Assembly: GCA_950022295.1 (NCBI GenBank)
Contig: OX465600.1
Coordinates: forward strand, 228,677,782-228,741,781
Reading direction: 5' to 3'
DNA: 64,000 nt
Source: Bromus sterilis
Lineage: Eukaryota > Streptophyta > Magnoliopsida > Poales > Poaceae
Numbering within the stretch: position 1 is the first letter of the stretch; every line of letters starts with the position of its first letter. The notes beneath the pieces were generated by a model. It did not search any database, was not told the origin of the DNA, and saw only the letters and a program-made list of their open reading frames with translations. Positions 46,791-57,816 of the stretch are shown here, in pieces. Both the position numbers and the translations under genes were made by a program.

Positions 46791-49700
46791 CGGGGTTAGC
46801 GTATGCAAGTCCAGTTAAGACATAGTCATATGGAGAGCCGAGAACCGTACCCACTTGTCTAAGCAGACAAGGCCAAGCACAGAACGTTCTCGGAGAGCAT
46901 CGTACGTGAGGGGCATCCCATCCAGGCCGGATGATCAACTGAGATGTGTCCTCATCGTCCACACACAAGTCTAATGATATGGGTGGTGAACTCCCATATT
47001 CAAAGACAAGTCGCATCAACCATACTATCGACTATCTCATAACTCTTACATAGACTTACTCCAGCCCGATCACTTAGTCGGGGTCTAGGGCGGGCTCGAT
47101 CATACCACAAAGTGTGCACGAGACGGAGTCTCGAGCAATCGCATCGTGATGCCCCAAGCTGCGCACATCTAAGGGCCACTTGGTGTATGAAAGACCGCCA
47201 GCCAGATCACAACTAAGGTCTCGAAAACCTATACAAAGACATGCATGTTATAAACATACACCTTGCACACATGCCTTGTATGAACAGTAGGTATCATTGC
47301 AATTCTCTACAAAGTATACATTTTTATTGATAACTCTTATAGAGTGCACACAGAGATCACAAACATGTGATCCAACATTACAACACAAGCGGAAGCAAAT
47401 TATGTCTGAGTACAGACAAATTTAACAAATGGCTTAAGAAGCCTTATTTAAACACATGCCTTCCACGAGGGAACCAGTCGTCTGACTGAGACTAGACTAG
47501 CTTGATCTTCAGTCGTCCAGCTCGATGAAGAAGCCACCTTCGGGGTCAGTGGGTTCATCTAAAACATGGATTAAGCAAACGTGAGTACAAAGTCGTACTC
47601 AGCAAGACTTACATAGGAGCTATACTACTCATGCACATGTATCAAGGTAAAGGGAGGTGGGGTTTCACTTGCAGAAATGCCAGCTTTGACTTGGCTAGTC
47701 CTGAACTACGAGTACCAGACTTTGAGGTAAGAAGCGTACACGAGTCCACTACTTTCTTCAACCAATTACACCACTATGGTGCCTTCCTCGACTTCCCCAC
47801 GAGAAAGCACGCCATAGCACTCACACTTATCTTGGTGTGTTTTAGAAGTATCCAGTTCAAGTTGTCTAATAATCAAGCTAAGCTTTCCAAGCAGTCTATA
47901 ACCGCGGACGCGGCTATTCGAATAGTTTTGTTAACCCTGCAGGGGTGTACCGCTACACACACATGATCATCATTTACCGCCTTTGTACTCGACACTGTTC
48001 AAGAAGTGTCGGCGAGGATGCTCACCACAACTGTTACCTCATAGCCGATATAGTCCGAGAAAGCCGCCTACTTGGGTTGGTTACCACTATCGTGAACCCG
48101 GCCGGTTTACCGAAGTGGACCCAAGTGATGTGTGCGTGGTGCATAAGCCGGTCTCGGATGAGTCGTTCTCTCACTTAGCATCCAGGCCACAGACCTACCA
48201 GAACTCCAAACTATTGCGACATCTGGACATCGAAAGGGATGAGGTAGTAAGCTGAGAGGGGTCAGTGAGCCCAATGTGTGGTTGTACTCTTCATCTTCGA
48301 TCACCACACAAGAACTCGGACTTAGGGCGGTGTTCAACGAGACAACCCACCGTGTACTCCTACACAGCCTCTCATCGTTCACTTGTATTAGGGTCGATTC
48401 ACCAACACTTTTCTACCATCATCAACATGATCACTACCATCCCGACTCACATCACAGTATCATCATGGTATCATAAAAGCATGCAATAAGCGATAACATT
48501 TGCAGGGGCCACATGATATCAAACAACTCCTACATTTGCTAGGATTGTGGTTTTGCCTACTACTGTAACAAATGATAGGTCATGCAAAGGAATGGGTTCA
48601 TCTATGCGGTAGAAACGTAGCATGGTAATCATCCTAAACAATGCAGAAGAGAGACATGAGAGGGAAGTGGGATTTTATCGACATGATCAATGGGGGTTTG
48701 CTTGCCTTGCTGACGAGGTTCGGGTTCGGGGTCTTCAACGAAGGGGGCAGCCTCCTGCTCCGGTTCCACCTCTACTCGACAAACAACAAGCAAAGTAGCA
48801 AAGTAAATACAATGCACAATCACATGATGGAAGGTTGAAACTTGATGTATATGCTTTGATGCGTGAAGCAATTCCATTTAAATGGAGTATATTGCAAATT
48901 GAATTGCAAATTCAAACTCCAATTTGAATTCAAACTTGACCAAGTTACATGTGACATTGTTTGATCATTTTGAACCTTTTGGAAATGTGTATGATATGCC
49001 TCTGAAGTGTGGTTGAAATATAGCATAATTCCATGGTTCAAGTTGCAAAATCATTTGAATTGAATTTGAATTAATTCCAAATAATTCAAATGACATATGC
49101 TACTGGTCCCATTTTAAAATGAACTCAAACATAGTTGAAAGTTGCATTTTTGGATAGCTTATTTTCTCCTGATCATTTTTCATATATTATTTGTCCAATT
49201 TGGAGTTAATATGAATTTTCTATGAATTTCCAAAGTTTGGGGTAATTTCTGGAATTTTCTGAATTTCTTTCATTCGAATTACTCTGGAAAATCATTTATT
49301 GCGCCAGGCTTGCGCAAGGGTGACGTCAGGGGGGGCTGACGTGTGGGGTCGGTATTTCAGTGAGTGGGGGTTTAATTAACCTCTGTTTAAAAATAACAGA
49401 GGGGGGTTAAGGCCTGGGGGCCCCACCTGTCATTGACCTGGGGTCAACTAACAGGGGGGTTTAGCCCCTAATTAGGTGGCCTCGCCGGCGGCTAGCCGCC
49501 GGTGGCACCAGTACACGGCGGCACACACGCGGGAGGGCGTTCCCGTGGTCCAAATGGTGCGCCGAGACCACCAGACGACTCCTCTTGGACGCGCGCTTCA
49601 CCCCGAGCACCTCAGCGTCACCGGCGAGGCCGGAGTCGTCGGCGGCGAGCACCCGTGGCGGCGGCAGAAACACGGCTACGACGGAGACGACATTGCGGTG

Positions 49701-50866
49701 CACGAAAACGAGCGTGTCCTAGCGCGTTGTGAAGCTGTGGCGAAGGGAAACATGATGCGTTCTTGAACCAGTGTGTAGAGGCACGGGGGCGATCTCGGGG
49801 TCAGCCATGGCGGCGACGGAGCTCGGCTCCCATGGTGGAATGGCACAGAGGGTGCGAGGGGCCGCGATAACTTGGGGAAAATGGGGAGAAGCTCACCCTG
49901 AGCTCAACGGTGCAGACGGCGGGGCGATTGGTGGCGCGACGGAGACGAATTCGTTGTCGGGGGCTTGCGGTTCCGGCGACGTCTCGGTGAAGCGTGCGTC
50001 GTCCACGGGCTCGATTAAGGGGCCATCTTCTCCAGATCGGGGTAGTCGACGGTGCTGCGCAGGATGGACAAGGTCTCCGGGCTCCTCTCCGTCGTTGGCC
50101 GCGAGATCTTGCGACGGCGAGCGGCGGCGCTCTCGGGTGGAGGAAGAAATCGGCGAAGGAGGAGGAAGGAGTCGCGCTGGAGGGGAGGAATGGAGGAGGC
50201 GTGCTCCAGGGCGTCTCCAGGCGAAGGAAGGAGGCACGGGGAGGCCTGGAAGGCTCTCGGCGGCGACGTGGCGTCCACGGCTGGCTCGATGGCTTTCCAC
50301 CGAGCAGCTTGGGTGCACGGGACGGGGAAGAAGACCCCTGTGCCCTTTTGGGCAGGCTGGGCTGGATGGGCCGGCTTCGCCTAGGCGACAGGTAAGGGTT
50401 TCTTCTTCCTTTTCTGTTTTTCTTTTCTGACATTTGTTTTGCTGAGCTAAATTAAATAGCTAGGCATTTTATTAAATGCTGAAAAATTTTATATGGCCTC
50501 ATAATAATATAGACTAGCCACTTATAAAGTTACAACATTTTTAAAATTCAAATAATTTGAATCTTAACTCAAATACGGTTATTTGATTAATTCCAAGGCA
50601 CTGTTTGAATATTTGAAAAATCTATGAGCATGGGATGGGTCCCACATCACTTGATATGTGATCACACTCATTTATAAGACTTTTCAAAAATCACACATGA
50701 ATTTTTGGAGAAGATTTTTATCTGGCCTTTTGAATTAAATCATCTGGGGGGGTTCCTTCTCCCATTTTGCTTTTGATTTTTGATTTCAAAGATTTGTTTT
50801 GAACTTTTGACATGATGCAAGAGTACTGACTAACCCTAGCACATTACCTAACAGAGGGTTCTGAAA
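46791..50866 (-). repeat. G3 5' LTR (right copy)
   Basis: 4076 bp. GC-rich block at about 49475-50395, with open frames of 219 and 210 codons on opposite strands. The exon-like acidic segment lies within 48629-48790. It ends against AAACC and the rest of the G2 LTR. Confidence 0.93.
47894..47950 (-). repeat. Palindrome-rich conserved LTR block, G3 5' LTR copy
   Basis: Same words as in the G1 LTR, reverse orientation, with one substitution in the TATGGAC part. Confidence 0.7.
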
Positions 50867-50921
50867 AAACCTCTGCAGAGCGTATAAATCTAATCGATTA
50901 GCCGAGTCCCCGGTATTGGAC
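50867..50921 (+). repeat. Palindrome-rich conserved LTR block, G2 5' LTR copy
   Basis: Same spacing of three palindromes as in the G1 family although the surrounding LTR is unrelated by eye. The G3 insertion point lies at its left edge. The 3' LTR copy is at 59332-59386. Confidence 0.65.
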
Positions 50922-51473
50922 AATTTGAGCGTCTAGCTATGGTAATTTTGAGAAATCTCATCACCTTTAATTAATCATTTTGGGCATAATTACCATGGGT
51001 TGTCTTGTGCTTATTATTGAGTTTATTTTTAGGGACACTTGTTCTATAGGGAAAATTTTAGCTTTATGCAAATTGAAACGTAGAAGCTCCACTATCCAAA
51101 TGCATGTATTGTAGGACTTCATTTTCTTCTCCTTGGTATGACTTGCCGTGCATTCAAAGTACTGACCCTATTTGGGCTGTACGATTGTTGCAAATTACTC
51201 TGACGGTGATTAAGGTGCGAATAGGTTATTGTCCTATACTCAACGTTTCGCCGTGGAGTCGGATGGACCACTACTACTACTATTGCTTCCACAGTTTTTG
51301 ATGGCCTTAAGCCATACTATTGTATATTTCTTTTCTTTATTTTGAACTCTCCGATGTAATAAAGGAATGTGATTTATTCTGTTATTCATCGAGTACTGTG
51401 TGTGTCAGCAAGTTGATCCAGGGACTGGTACAGATCACAGAGACTTGGTCCCATTCGGGATCGGGTCGTTACA
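50867..51473 (+). repeat. G2 5' LTR, right part
   Basis: Resumes after G3 with the duplicated AAACC and matches 59332-59938 of the 3' LTR. It ends GGGTCGTTACA at 51473. The first 55 bases are the G2 version of the palindromic block (TCTGCAGA, CTAATCGATTAG, CCGAGTCCCCGG, TATTGGAC). Confidence 0.92.
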
Positions 51474-51476
51474 AGA

Positions 51477-51491
51477 TGGTATCAGAGCACA
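51477..51491 (+). other. G2 primer-binding site
   Basis: TGGTATCAGAGCACA, three bases after the LTR end; initiator-methionine tRNA type. Confidence 0.9.
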
Positions 51492-51622
51492 TGTTGACTG
51501 TAGGACGTGACCTTAGAAATGGAAAAGCCATAGGACAAAATTTTATTTTGCAAACCTTCTACTTTTCGTTGTTCTCGTATCCTTGTCTATTCAAATCTAA
51601 CTTCTCTCTTTTAAAAATATAG

Positions 51623-52327
51623 ATGTCGACTGCCATGACCCGGTTCACCCAGCCCGATGAGACCATGCCTTTTGGGAGACGCCTGACGAAGATCACCAAG
51701 TACCTGAACATCGGCCTGCCCAGTTTTACTGGAACCCTCAAGACCTCGGCGCCAGAAGATAGATGTTGGAGGATCAACGTCCACATTCCAGGACGCACCT
51801 TTGGGAAGAACATCAAGCCTATTGACTTCTTCTTGGAAGCACCAACTTGGAGTTCGGGCCAGAGCATCACGGCACACACCTCCCTCGGACGCATCCGCGA
51901 GGAATACAAAGAGGATAGCAAGGGAACCACCTTCATGGCGTGCGGACGTCGGGATCACCATGGAGAGATTGTGCGCACCATTGAGGACGACACTATATCA
52001 TCCTATATCCAAGACCTGGAGGAGCACATCCGCAGCTTGGAGAAGGTGATGCACCGTGGCATGAAGACCTCCAGGAAGCTAGCCATCCTCCAAGAGGAGC
52101 TGGAGGAGGAACTCAAGGAAACTCGTGAAGAGTACGAGGATGAAATCAACACGCTACTGAAGAACCATGAAGAAGTGAAGCTCCTGCTAGAAGAAGCCGA
52201 AGAGAAGCTTGACCATGGAGAAAACATCCAGGAAGACAACTCTGATGGAGATTTCATCAGCCAGGATAAGGATCATGAGGGGTCACAGGACGTTGAGATG
52301 AGCGAGTCTTCAACCGACTCGAATTAG
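51623..52327 (+). CDS. G2 ORF0: extra protein with a possible dsRBD-like N-terminus and long coiled coil
   Basis: 234 codons between leader and gag, the same position as ORF0 of G1/G3. Residues about 24-95 can be laid over the G1/G3 domain: ITKYLNIG (helix 1), LPSFTGTLKT (strand 1), CWRINVHIP (strand 2), PIDFFLEAPTW (strand 3) and SITAHTSLGRIREEY (helix 2). The fit is weaker and the alanine pair is lost. Residues about 125-205 are a strongly charged heptad-like helix (LEEHIRSLEKV, LQEELEEELKE, LLLEEAEEKL), a probable coiled coil for self-association. The tail is acidic and serine-rich. The ATG directly follows AAAAATATAG, an acceptor-like AG. The frame is undamaged although gag and pol are broken. 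Function unknown. Confidence 0.75.
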   Translation: MSTAMTRFTQPDETMPFGRRLTKITKYLNIGLPSFTGTLKTSAPEDRCWRINVHIPGRTFGKNIKPIDFFLEAPTWSSGQSITAHTSLGRIREEYKEDSKGTTFMACGRRDHHGEIVRTIEDDTISSYIQDLEEHIRSLEKVMHRGMKTSRKLAILQEELEEELKETREEYEDEINTLLKNHEEVKLLLEEAEEKLDHGENIQEDNSDGDFISQDKDHEGSQDVEMSESSTDSN

Positions 52328-52556
52328 TTACAGACCACCATCATAGATGATTATCCTTAGCTACTCGAGTAGAGTTTCGATCTATCGATTTTTTTTTGTT
52401 ACCATGTCGACTTTGTGACATGGATTATCTTAGGTTGCTTATTTGAACTTGATTTGAGTGAATTGAATTGAAACCTTGCTATCATTTTGCATATGGGTAG
52501 TGTTTTCCCCTTAGACCCTTTTCTCCCTCTATATCTCATCTATTCTAACCCAACAG
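52328..52556 (+). other. Spacer between G2 ORF0 and gag
   Basis: About 230 bp, non-coding. It ends TATTCTAACCCAACAG against the gag ATG; CTAAC is a consensus plant branch point and CAG an acceptor. Confidence 0.6.
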
Positions 52557-53640
52557 ATGCCACCAAGAAGGGACCCTTCCGGAAGTGGATCAGGGAGTGG
52601 AATCCCCGGCCTAGAGCAGTTGCTTCAGACCCAAAACCAGTTAATGCAGCTTCTGATGCAGAACATGAACACCAACAACAACGCACCACCACCTCCACCA
52701 CCACCGCTCCGGTGGATAGTCTCACCCGTTTCCTGAGATTGAACCCACCATTGTTCTCAAGCAGCCCAGAGCCGATTGTTGCTGATGATTGGCTTCGTAA
52801 TATGGGGAGGAAGCTGGCAACCGCTGGATGCACTGATGGGGAGAAAGTGAGGTTCGCCTCGCACCAGCTGGATGGACCTGTAGCCGCATGGTGGGATAAC
52901 TATACCACCACATACCCCATGGCTAATGTGACTTGGGATCAGTTCCAGCAGTCCTTCCGCACGGCTCATGTCTCAGCTGGAGCTATGAGTCTCAAGAAGA
53001 GGGAATTCCGCAACTTACGCCAAGGTGGTCGTTCAGTGGCAGAATATGTGGAGGAGTTCAACAAGCTGTCCCGTTATGCTCCAGGAGATGTGGCCTCGGA
53101 TGACGCTAAACAAGAGAAGTTTCTGGAGGGACTAAATGATGAGCTTGGCGTTCAACTAACGGTGGCAACTTTTGCTAATTATCAAGAGATGGTGGACAAG
53201 GCTATCATTCTTGAAGGCAAGCATCAGATAATGGAGAATCTCAAGAGGAAGTACGGTCAGGGGAAGTTTCACTCTGGAGCTCAGCAGAAGCCCCGTCCCG
53301 CACCATTCTCAGGATATGGTGGATCAGGACACAACAAGTTTGGAGGACACAACCATCATAACCATGGAGGCCATTCTCAGCATGGGAACCATGGAAAAAA
53401 TCATGGTGGCCCTAGGAATGAAATGAAGGAAATGGAAATGGAGGAAATGGGAATCAACACCGTCCCAAAAATACTGCACCAGTGAGGAAGGATCTAAGTC
53501 AGATCACCTGCTTCAAGTGCAACAATAAAGGACACTATTCAACAGATTGTCCTGAGAACAAGAATGGGAATGGCAATGGAAATTCTGGAAACAAGAAGCC
53601 AAATCCTTTCGCCAAGGGACAAGTAAACCATGTCAATGTG
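52557..53640 (+). pseudogene. gag: G2 gag, frameshifted twice
   Basis: I place the start at 52557 (MPPRRDPSGSG), the usual start for this Gag type. Asn- and Gln-rich and Pro-rich segments follow. Within the CCACCACC run (about 52690-52715) the frame must shift to reach the core (LRLNPPLF, ADDWLRNMGRKL, AWWDNY, FRNLRQGG, LSRYAPGD). A second shift near 53410-53440, in a purine-rich repeat, is needed to enter the frame of the zinc knuckle CFKCNNKGHYSTDC (53509-53550). Both lesions lie in simple repeats, typical of slippage. The His/Gly-rich linker (HNHHNHGG) before the knuckle is lineage typical. Confidence 0.85.
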
Positions 53641-56600
53641 GAGGAAGTCTATGAACAGCCAGATGCAGTGTTTGGTAAGTTTCTCCTAAACTCTCATCCG
53701 ATATTAGTTCTTTTTGATACTGGTGCATCGCATTCATTCATATCAAGGGTAGTTGTGGATAAGTATGGATTTCCTACCAAGACCCTTAGTATGCCCATTA
53801 TGGTGAGTTCCCCAGGAGCCGAGATGGCGGCAGGTTTAGGTTGTCCCCAGTTGAACCTCGCCATTGGCAGGCATGTTTTCCCCACAGACCTAATCATCCT
53901 GAAGTCACAAGGATTAGATGTCATTCTAGGCATGGATTGGATGTCGAAGTATGAAGGCAACATTGACTGTGTTGGAAGATCGATTTCCCTCACCACTCCT
54001 GAGGGAAAGAGGATCAACTATGTGTCCAAGCATAAGCCTAGAAAGGTCCAGGTATACTCACTTAAGGGGGTTAGCCTGGAGGAAGTGCCGATAGTCAAGG
54101 AGTACCCTGATGTATTCCCGAAGGAATTGCCCGGAATGCCAACGGATCGAGACATTGAGTTCTTGATTGAGTTGTTGCCAGGCACCGGACCAATATCCAA
54201 GAGACCGAATAGAATGCCCGCAAACGACCTGGAAGAAATTAAGAAACAGATTGAGGAGTTGTTGGAGAAAGGGTATATACGTCCGAGTTCATCACCTTGG
54301 GGAGCCCCAGTGCTCTTAGTGGCAAAGAAAGACGAAATCCTAAGAATGGTGGTGGATTATCGCTCATTGAATGAGGTGACTATGATCAATGATCAATGAT
54401 TTGTTTGATCAACTGGAAGGAGCTAGTGTTTTCTCCAAGATCGATCTTCGATCTGGATACCACCAGTTGAAGATTCGAGAACAAGATATACCCAAGACCG
54501 CTTTCACCACCAGATATGGACTTTATGAGTATACAGTCATGTCATTTGGTTTGACCAATGCCCCTGCATATTTCATGAGTATGATGAACAAGATATTCAT
54601 GGAGTTTTTGGACAAGTTTGTTGTGGTATTCATAGATGATATCTTGATCTACTCCAATAATGAAGAGGAGCATGAAGAACATCTGCGCTTAGTTTTGGAG
54701 AAGATCAGAGAACATCAACTCTATGCTAAGTTCAGTAAATGTGAGTTTTGGTTGAAGGAGGTGGGATTTCTTGGGCACGTTGTGTCAGGTGAAGGCATAG
54801 CAGTGGACCCTTCCAAGGTTGAAGCAGTCATGGAATGGATTGCACCCACATCAGTCATTGAAATCCGTAGTTTCCTTGGACTTGCGGGGTATTACCGGAG
54901 ATTCATTGAGAGTTTCTCCAAGATCGCCAAGCCCATGACAGAGTTGTTGAAGAAGGAAACCAAGTTCGTGTGGACGGAAGAATGTGAAGCTAGTTTTCAA
55001 GAATTGAAGAAAAGGTTGGTTACAGCCCCAGTGCTGATTTTGCCTAATATACATAAGGATTTTCAAGTGTATTGTGATGCCTCTCGTCAAGGACTTGGAG
55101 GTGTCCTTATGCAAGACGGAAAGTTCGTAGCTTACACCTCACGTCAGCTTCGACCTCATGAAGTGAACTATGCCACACATGATCTAGAGTTAGCAGCCGT
55201 AGTGCATGCACTCAAGACCTGGAGACATTTCCTTGTTGGGAATAGTTGTGATGTGTACACTGATCATAAGAGTTTCAAATATATCTTCACCCAGAAGGAG
55301 TTGAACCTTAGGCAGAGGAGGTGGTTAGAGCTCATTAAAGATTATGATATGAGATTGCACTATCATCCAGGAAAGGCCAATGTGGTGGCTGATGCTTTGA
55401 GCCGGAAGAGTTATGTCAATACTCTCATAGCAGGAGGTTTACCTCAAGAATTATGCGATGACCTCAGAGATCTCCGATTGGAGATTGTTCCTCAAGGATT
55501 TATCGCCACTCTGGAGATTCAATCCACATTGTTGGAAAAGATCCGCGAGGCTCAGAAGACGGACAAAGGCATTGCTGAGATAAAGGAAAGTATGGGCAAA
55601 GGAAAGGCCAAAGGATTTCGTGAGGATGAACATGGAACCTTATGGTTTGAACAACGTATTTACGTGCCCAATAACCCGGAGATCAGAAAGCTGATTCTTT
55701 AGGAAGCTCATGATTCGCCTTACTCCATACACCCAGGCAACACCAAGATGTATTTGCACTTGAAGGAAAAATTCTGGTGGACCGGTATGAAGAAGGATAT
55801 TGCGGAATATGTAGCGGTGTGTGATGTATGTCAGAGAGTGAAGGCAGAACATCAGAAGCCGGCCGGATTACTTCAGCCTTTGCCGATACCCGATTGGAAA
55901 TGGGACAAACTTGGCATGGATTTCATCACTGGATTACCCCGGACTCGATCAGGATATGATTCTATCTAGGTAGTGGTGGATCGTTTGACTAAGGTAGCTC
56001 ACTTCATCCCTGTGAAAAACACCTATACGAGTGCAAAGCTGTCAAAGATATATATGTCGAGAATCGTATGTCTGCATGGAGTCCCGAAGAAGATTGTGTC
56101 AGATAGAGGCACTCAGTTCACCTCAAAATTCTGGCACCAGTTGCATGAAACCTTGGGAACCAGACTGGAATTCAGCACGGCTTTTCACCCGCAGACAGAT
56201 GGGCAGACAGAGAGAGTGAATCAAATTATGGAAGACATGTTGAGAGCTTGTGCACTGGATTATGGATCCAGTTGGGATGATAATTTACCTTATGCAGAGT
56301 TCTCATACAACAACAGTTACCAAACTAGTTTGAAGATGGCCCCGTTTGAAGCCCTCTATGGAAGAAGGTGTAGAACACCGTTAATGTGGGATGAAGTTGG
56401 AGATCGTAAATTGTTTGGACCAGACTTGATTAAGGATTCCGAAGAGAAGGTTAAATTGATCCGTGATAGATTGAAGATAGCCCAGTCCAGGCAGAAGAGT
56501 TACGCTGATGCAAAACGCAAGGAGGTAATATACGAAGTGGGAGATAGAGCATATCTTCGTGTGTCCCCACTTCGAGGAATCAAGAGATTTGGAGTCAAAG

Positions 56601-57000
56601 GGAAACTAGCACCTCGGTTTGTGGGGCCATACAAAATTGTGGAACGCAAGGGAGAGGTTGCATACAAGTTGGAATTGTCAGAAGCATTATCTGGAGTTCA
56701 CGATGTGTTTCACGTATCTCAGCTGAAGAAGTGTCATGCCGAGATGGAAGATATCCCGTTGAGAGACACGGTACCCTTGGAAGCAATTCAGCTGGGGAGT
56801 GACTTGACCTACGAAGAGAAGCCGGTTAAAATTCTTGACACCAAGGACAGAGTCACTCGTACCAAGGTTATCAAGTTCTGCAAGGTTCAGTGGAGTCACC
56901 ACACTGAGGAAGAAGCCACTTAGGAGCGAGAAGAAGAACTCAAGCAGGACCACCCACACCTTTTTGCTGGCCAACCCGAATCTCGAGGGCGAGATTCATC
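53641..57000 (+). pseudogene. pol: G2 pol, one deletion and three stops
   Basis: Protease FDTGASHSF (canonical DTGA); RT with PSSSPWGAPVLL, MSFGLTNAP and FIDDILIYS; RNase H YCDAS and DHKSFKYIF; integrase HPGNTKMY, CDVCQRVKAEH, MDFITGLP, SDRGTQFTS and DGQTERVN; chromodomain-like VQWSHHTEEEAT. Near 54385 a deletion has removed the KNKYPLPR region and shifted the frame. After that a single frame runs to the end with TAG at 55700-55702 (Gln expected), 55967-55969 and 56921-56923 (Trp expected). All three stops are single transitions. The catalytic residues are otherwise present. Confidence 0.9.
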
Positions 57001-57016
57001 TTAAGGGGGGTAGGTT
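57001..57016 (+). other. G2 polypurine tract
   Basis: TTAAGGGGGGTAGGTT immediately precedes the 3' LTR start TGTAACATCC. Confidence 0.85.
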
Positions 57017-57806
57017 TGTAACATCCCAATCTTTTGTAAAAATTTGGATGTTAATAGAATCATTTGTGCATACCATTTTCCCCATTTGCATATTGGATCT
57101 TTTGGATTTTCTTTCCAATTTATTTTAACCCATTATCAAGAGACAAGATAACATGACTTCTTCAACATAAAAAGGGTTAAGAAAATATTGGAGCATTTTA
57201 TTTTATTTTAATAAAGCATTTCGGGAATTTAATAAATCCTAAAATTCCTTTTGGAATTTATTAATTTTCCAAAATGAATTTATAAATAAATTTTCGCATT
57301 TTATAAAATTGCATTGAGCTAGGAATATTTATCCTAGACTTTATAAAAACTTCGTTGAGGTTTTATTAGAGTGTTATTAAACTTATTTTTGAAATATATT
57401 TTCTATAGTATTTTATTTTGAAAAGGAAAATTTTACAATATTTTCTTATATATTTATAAGATTATTTTTTTATTTATTACGTATTCTTTTGAGGTAATTT
57501 TTAAAAAAAAATCGGCCGCCAGGCCAGCCAGCGGGCCGGCCCAGCAACCAGGCCCCGCCCCGTCTTCCCCGTTCGCACGTCCATGCATACGCAGCGCGTG
57601 CAGCGCAGCAGCAGCCAGGCGCTGCAGCGCCGGCCGCGCCCGACCAGCCGCGTCCTTCCTTCCTTCCTTCCCCGCGTACCCCGCACCTTCCTTCTCCGCC
57701 CCGACACCATTAAAGCCTCCATTAATCTGCCATTAAAGAGTTCGCCGGAATTTTCGCACTTGCCGGATTTCGTCGCCGGGAGCACGCATCTGGACACCTG
57801 CTCCCC

Positions 57807-57816
57807 CTATATAAAT
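57807..57816 (+). promoter_or_regulatory. Probable TATA box, G2 3' LTR
   Basis: CTATATAAAT, identical in context to the 5' LTR copy. Confidence 0.6.

Larger units (their letters stand above)
36705..50866 (-). mobile_element. Element G3: near-intact G1-family gypsy element inside the G2 5' LTR
   Basis: 14162 bp on the minus strand, flanked by AAACC (36700-36704 and 50867-50871). It has LTRs of 4086 bp (left, 3') and 4076 bp (right, 5'), a PBS, ORF0, gag, pol and a PPT in the correct order. The LTRs look about 98-99% identical by eye, making it one of the younger insertions. One LTR terminus is mutated: the right end reads CTGAAA where CTGACA is expected. Apart from the gag/pol frame problem, coding regions are open, so it could supply proteins to relatives. 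Confidence 0.94.
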
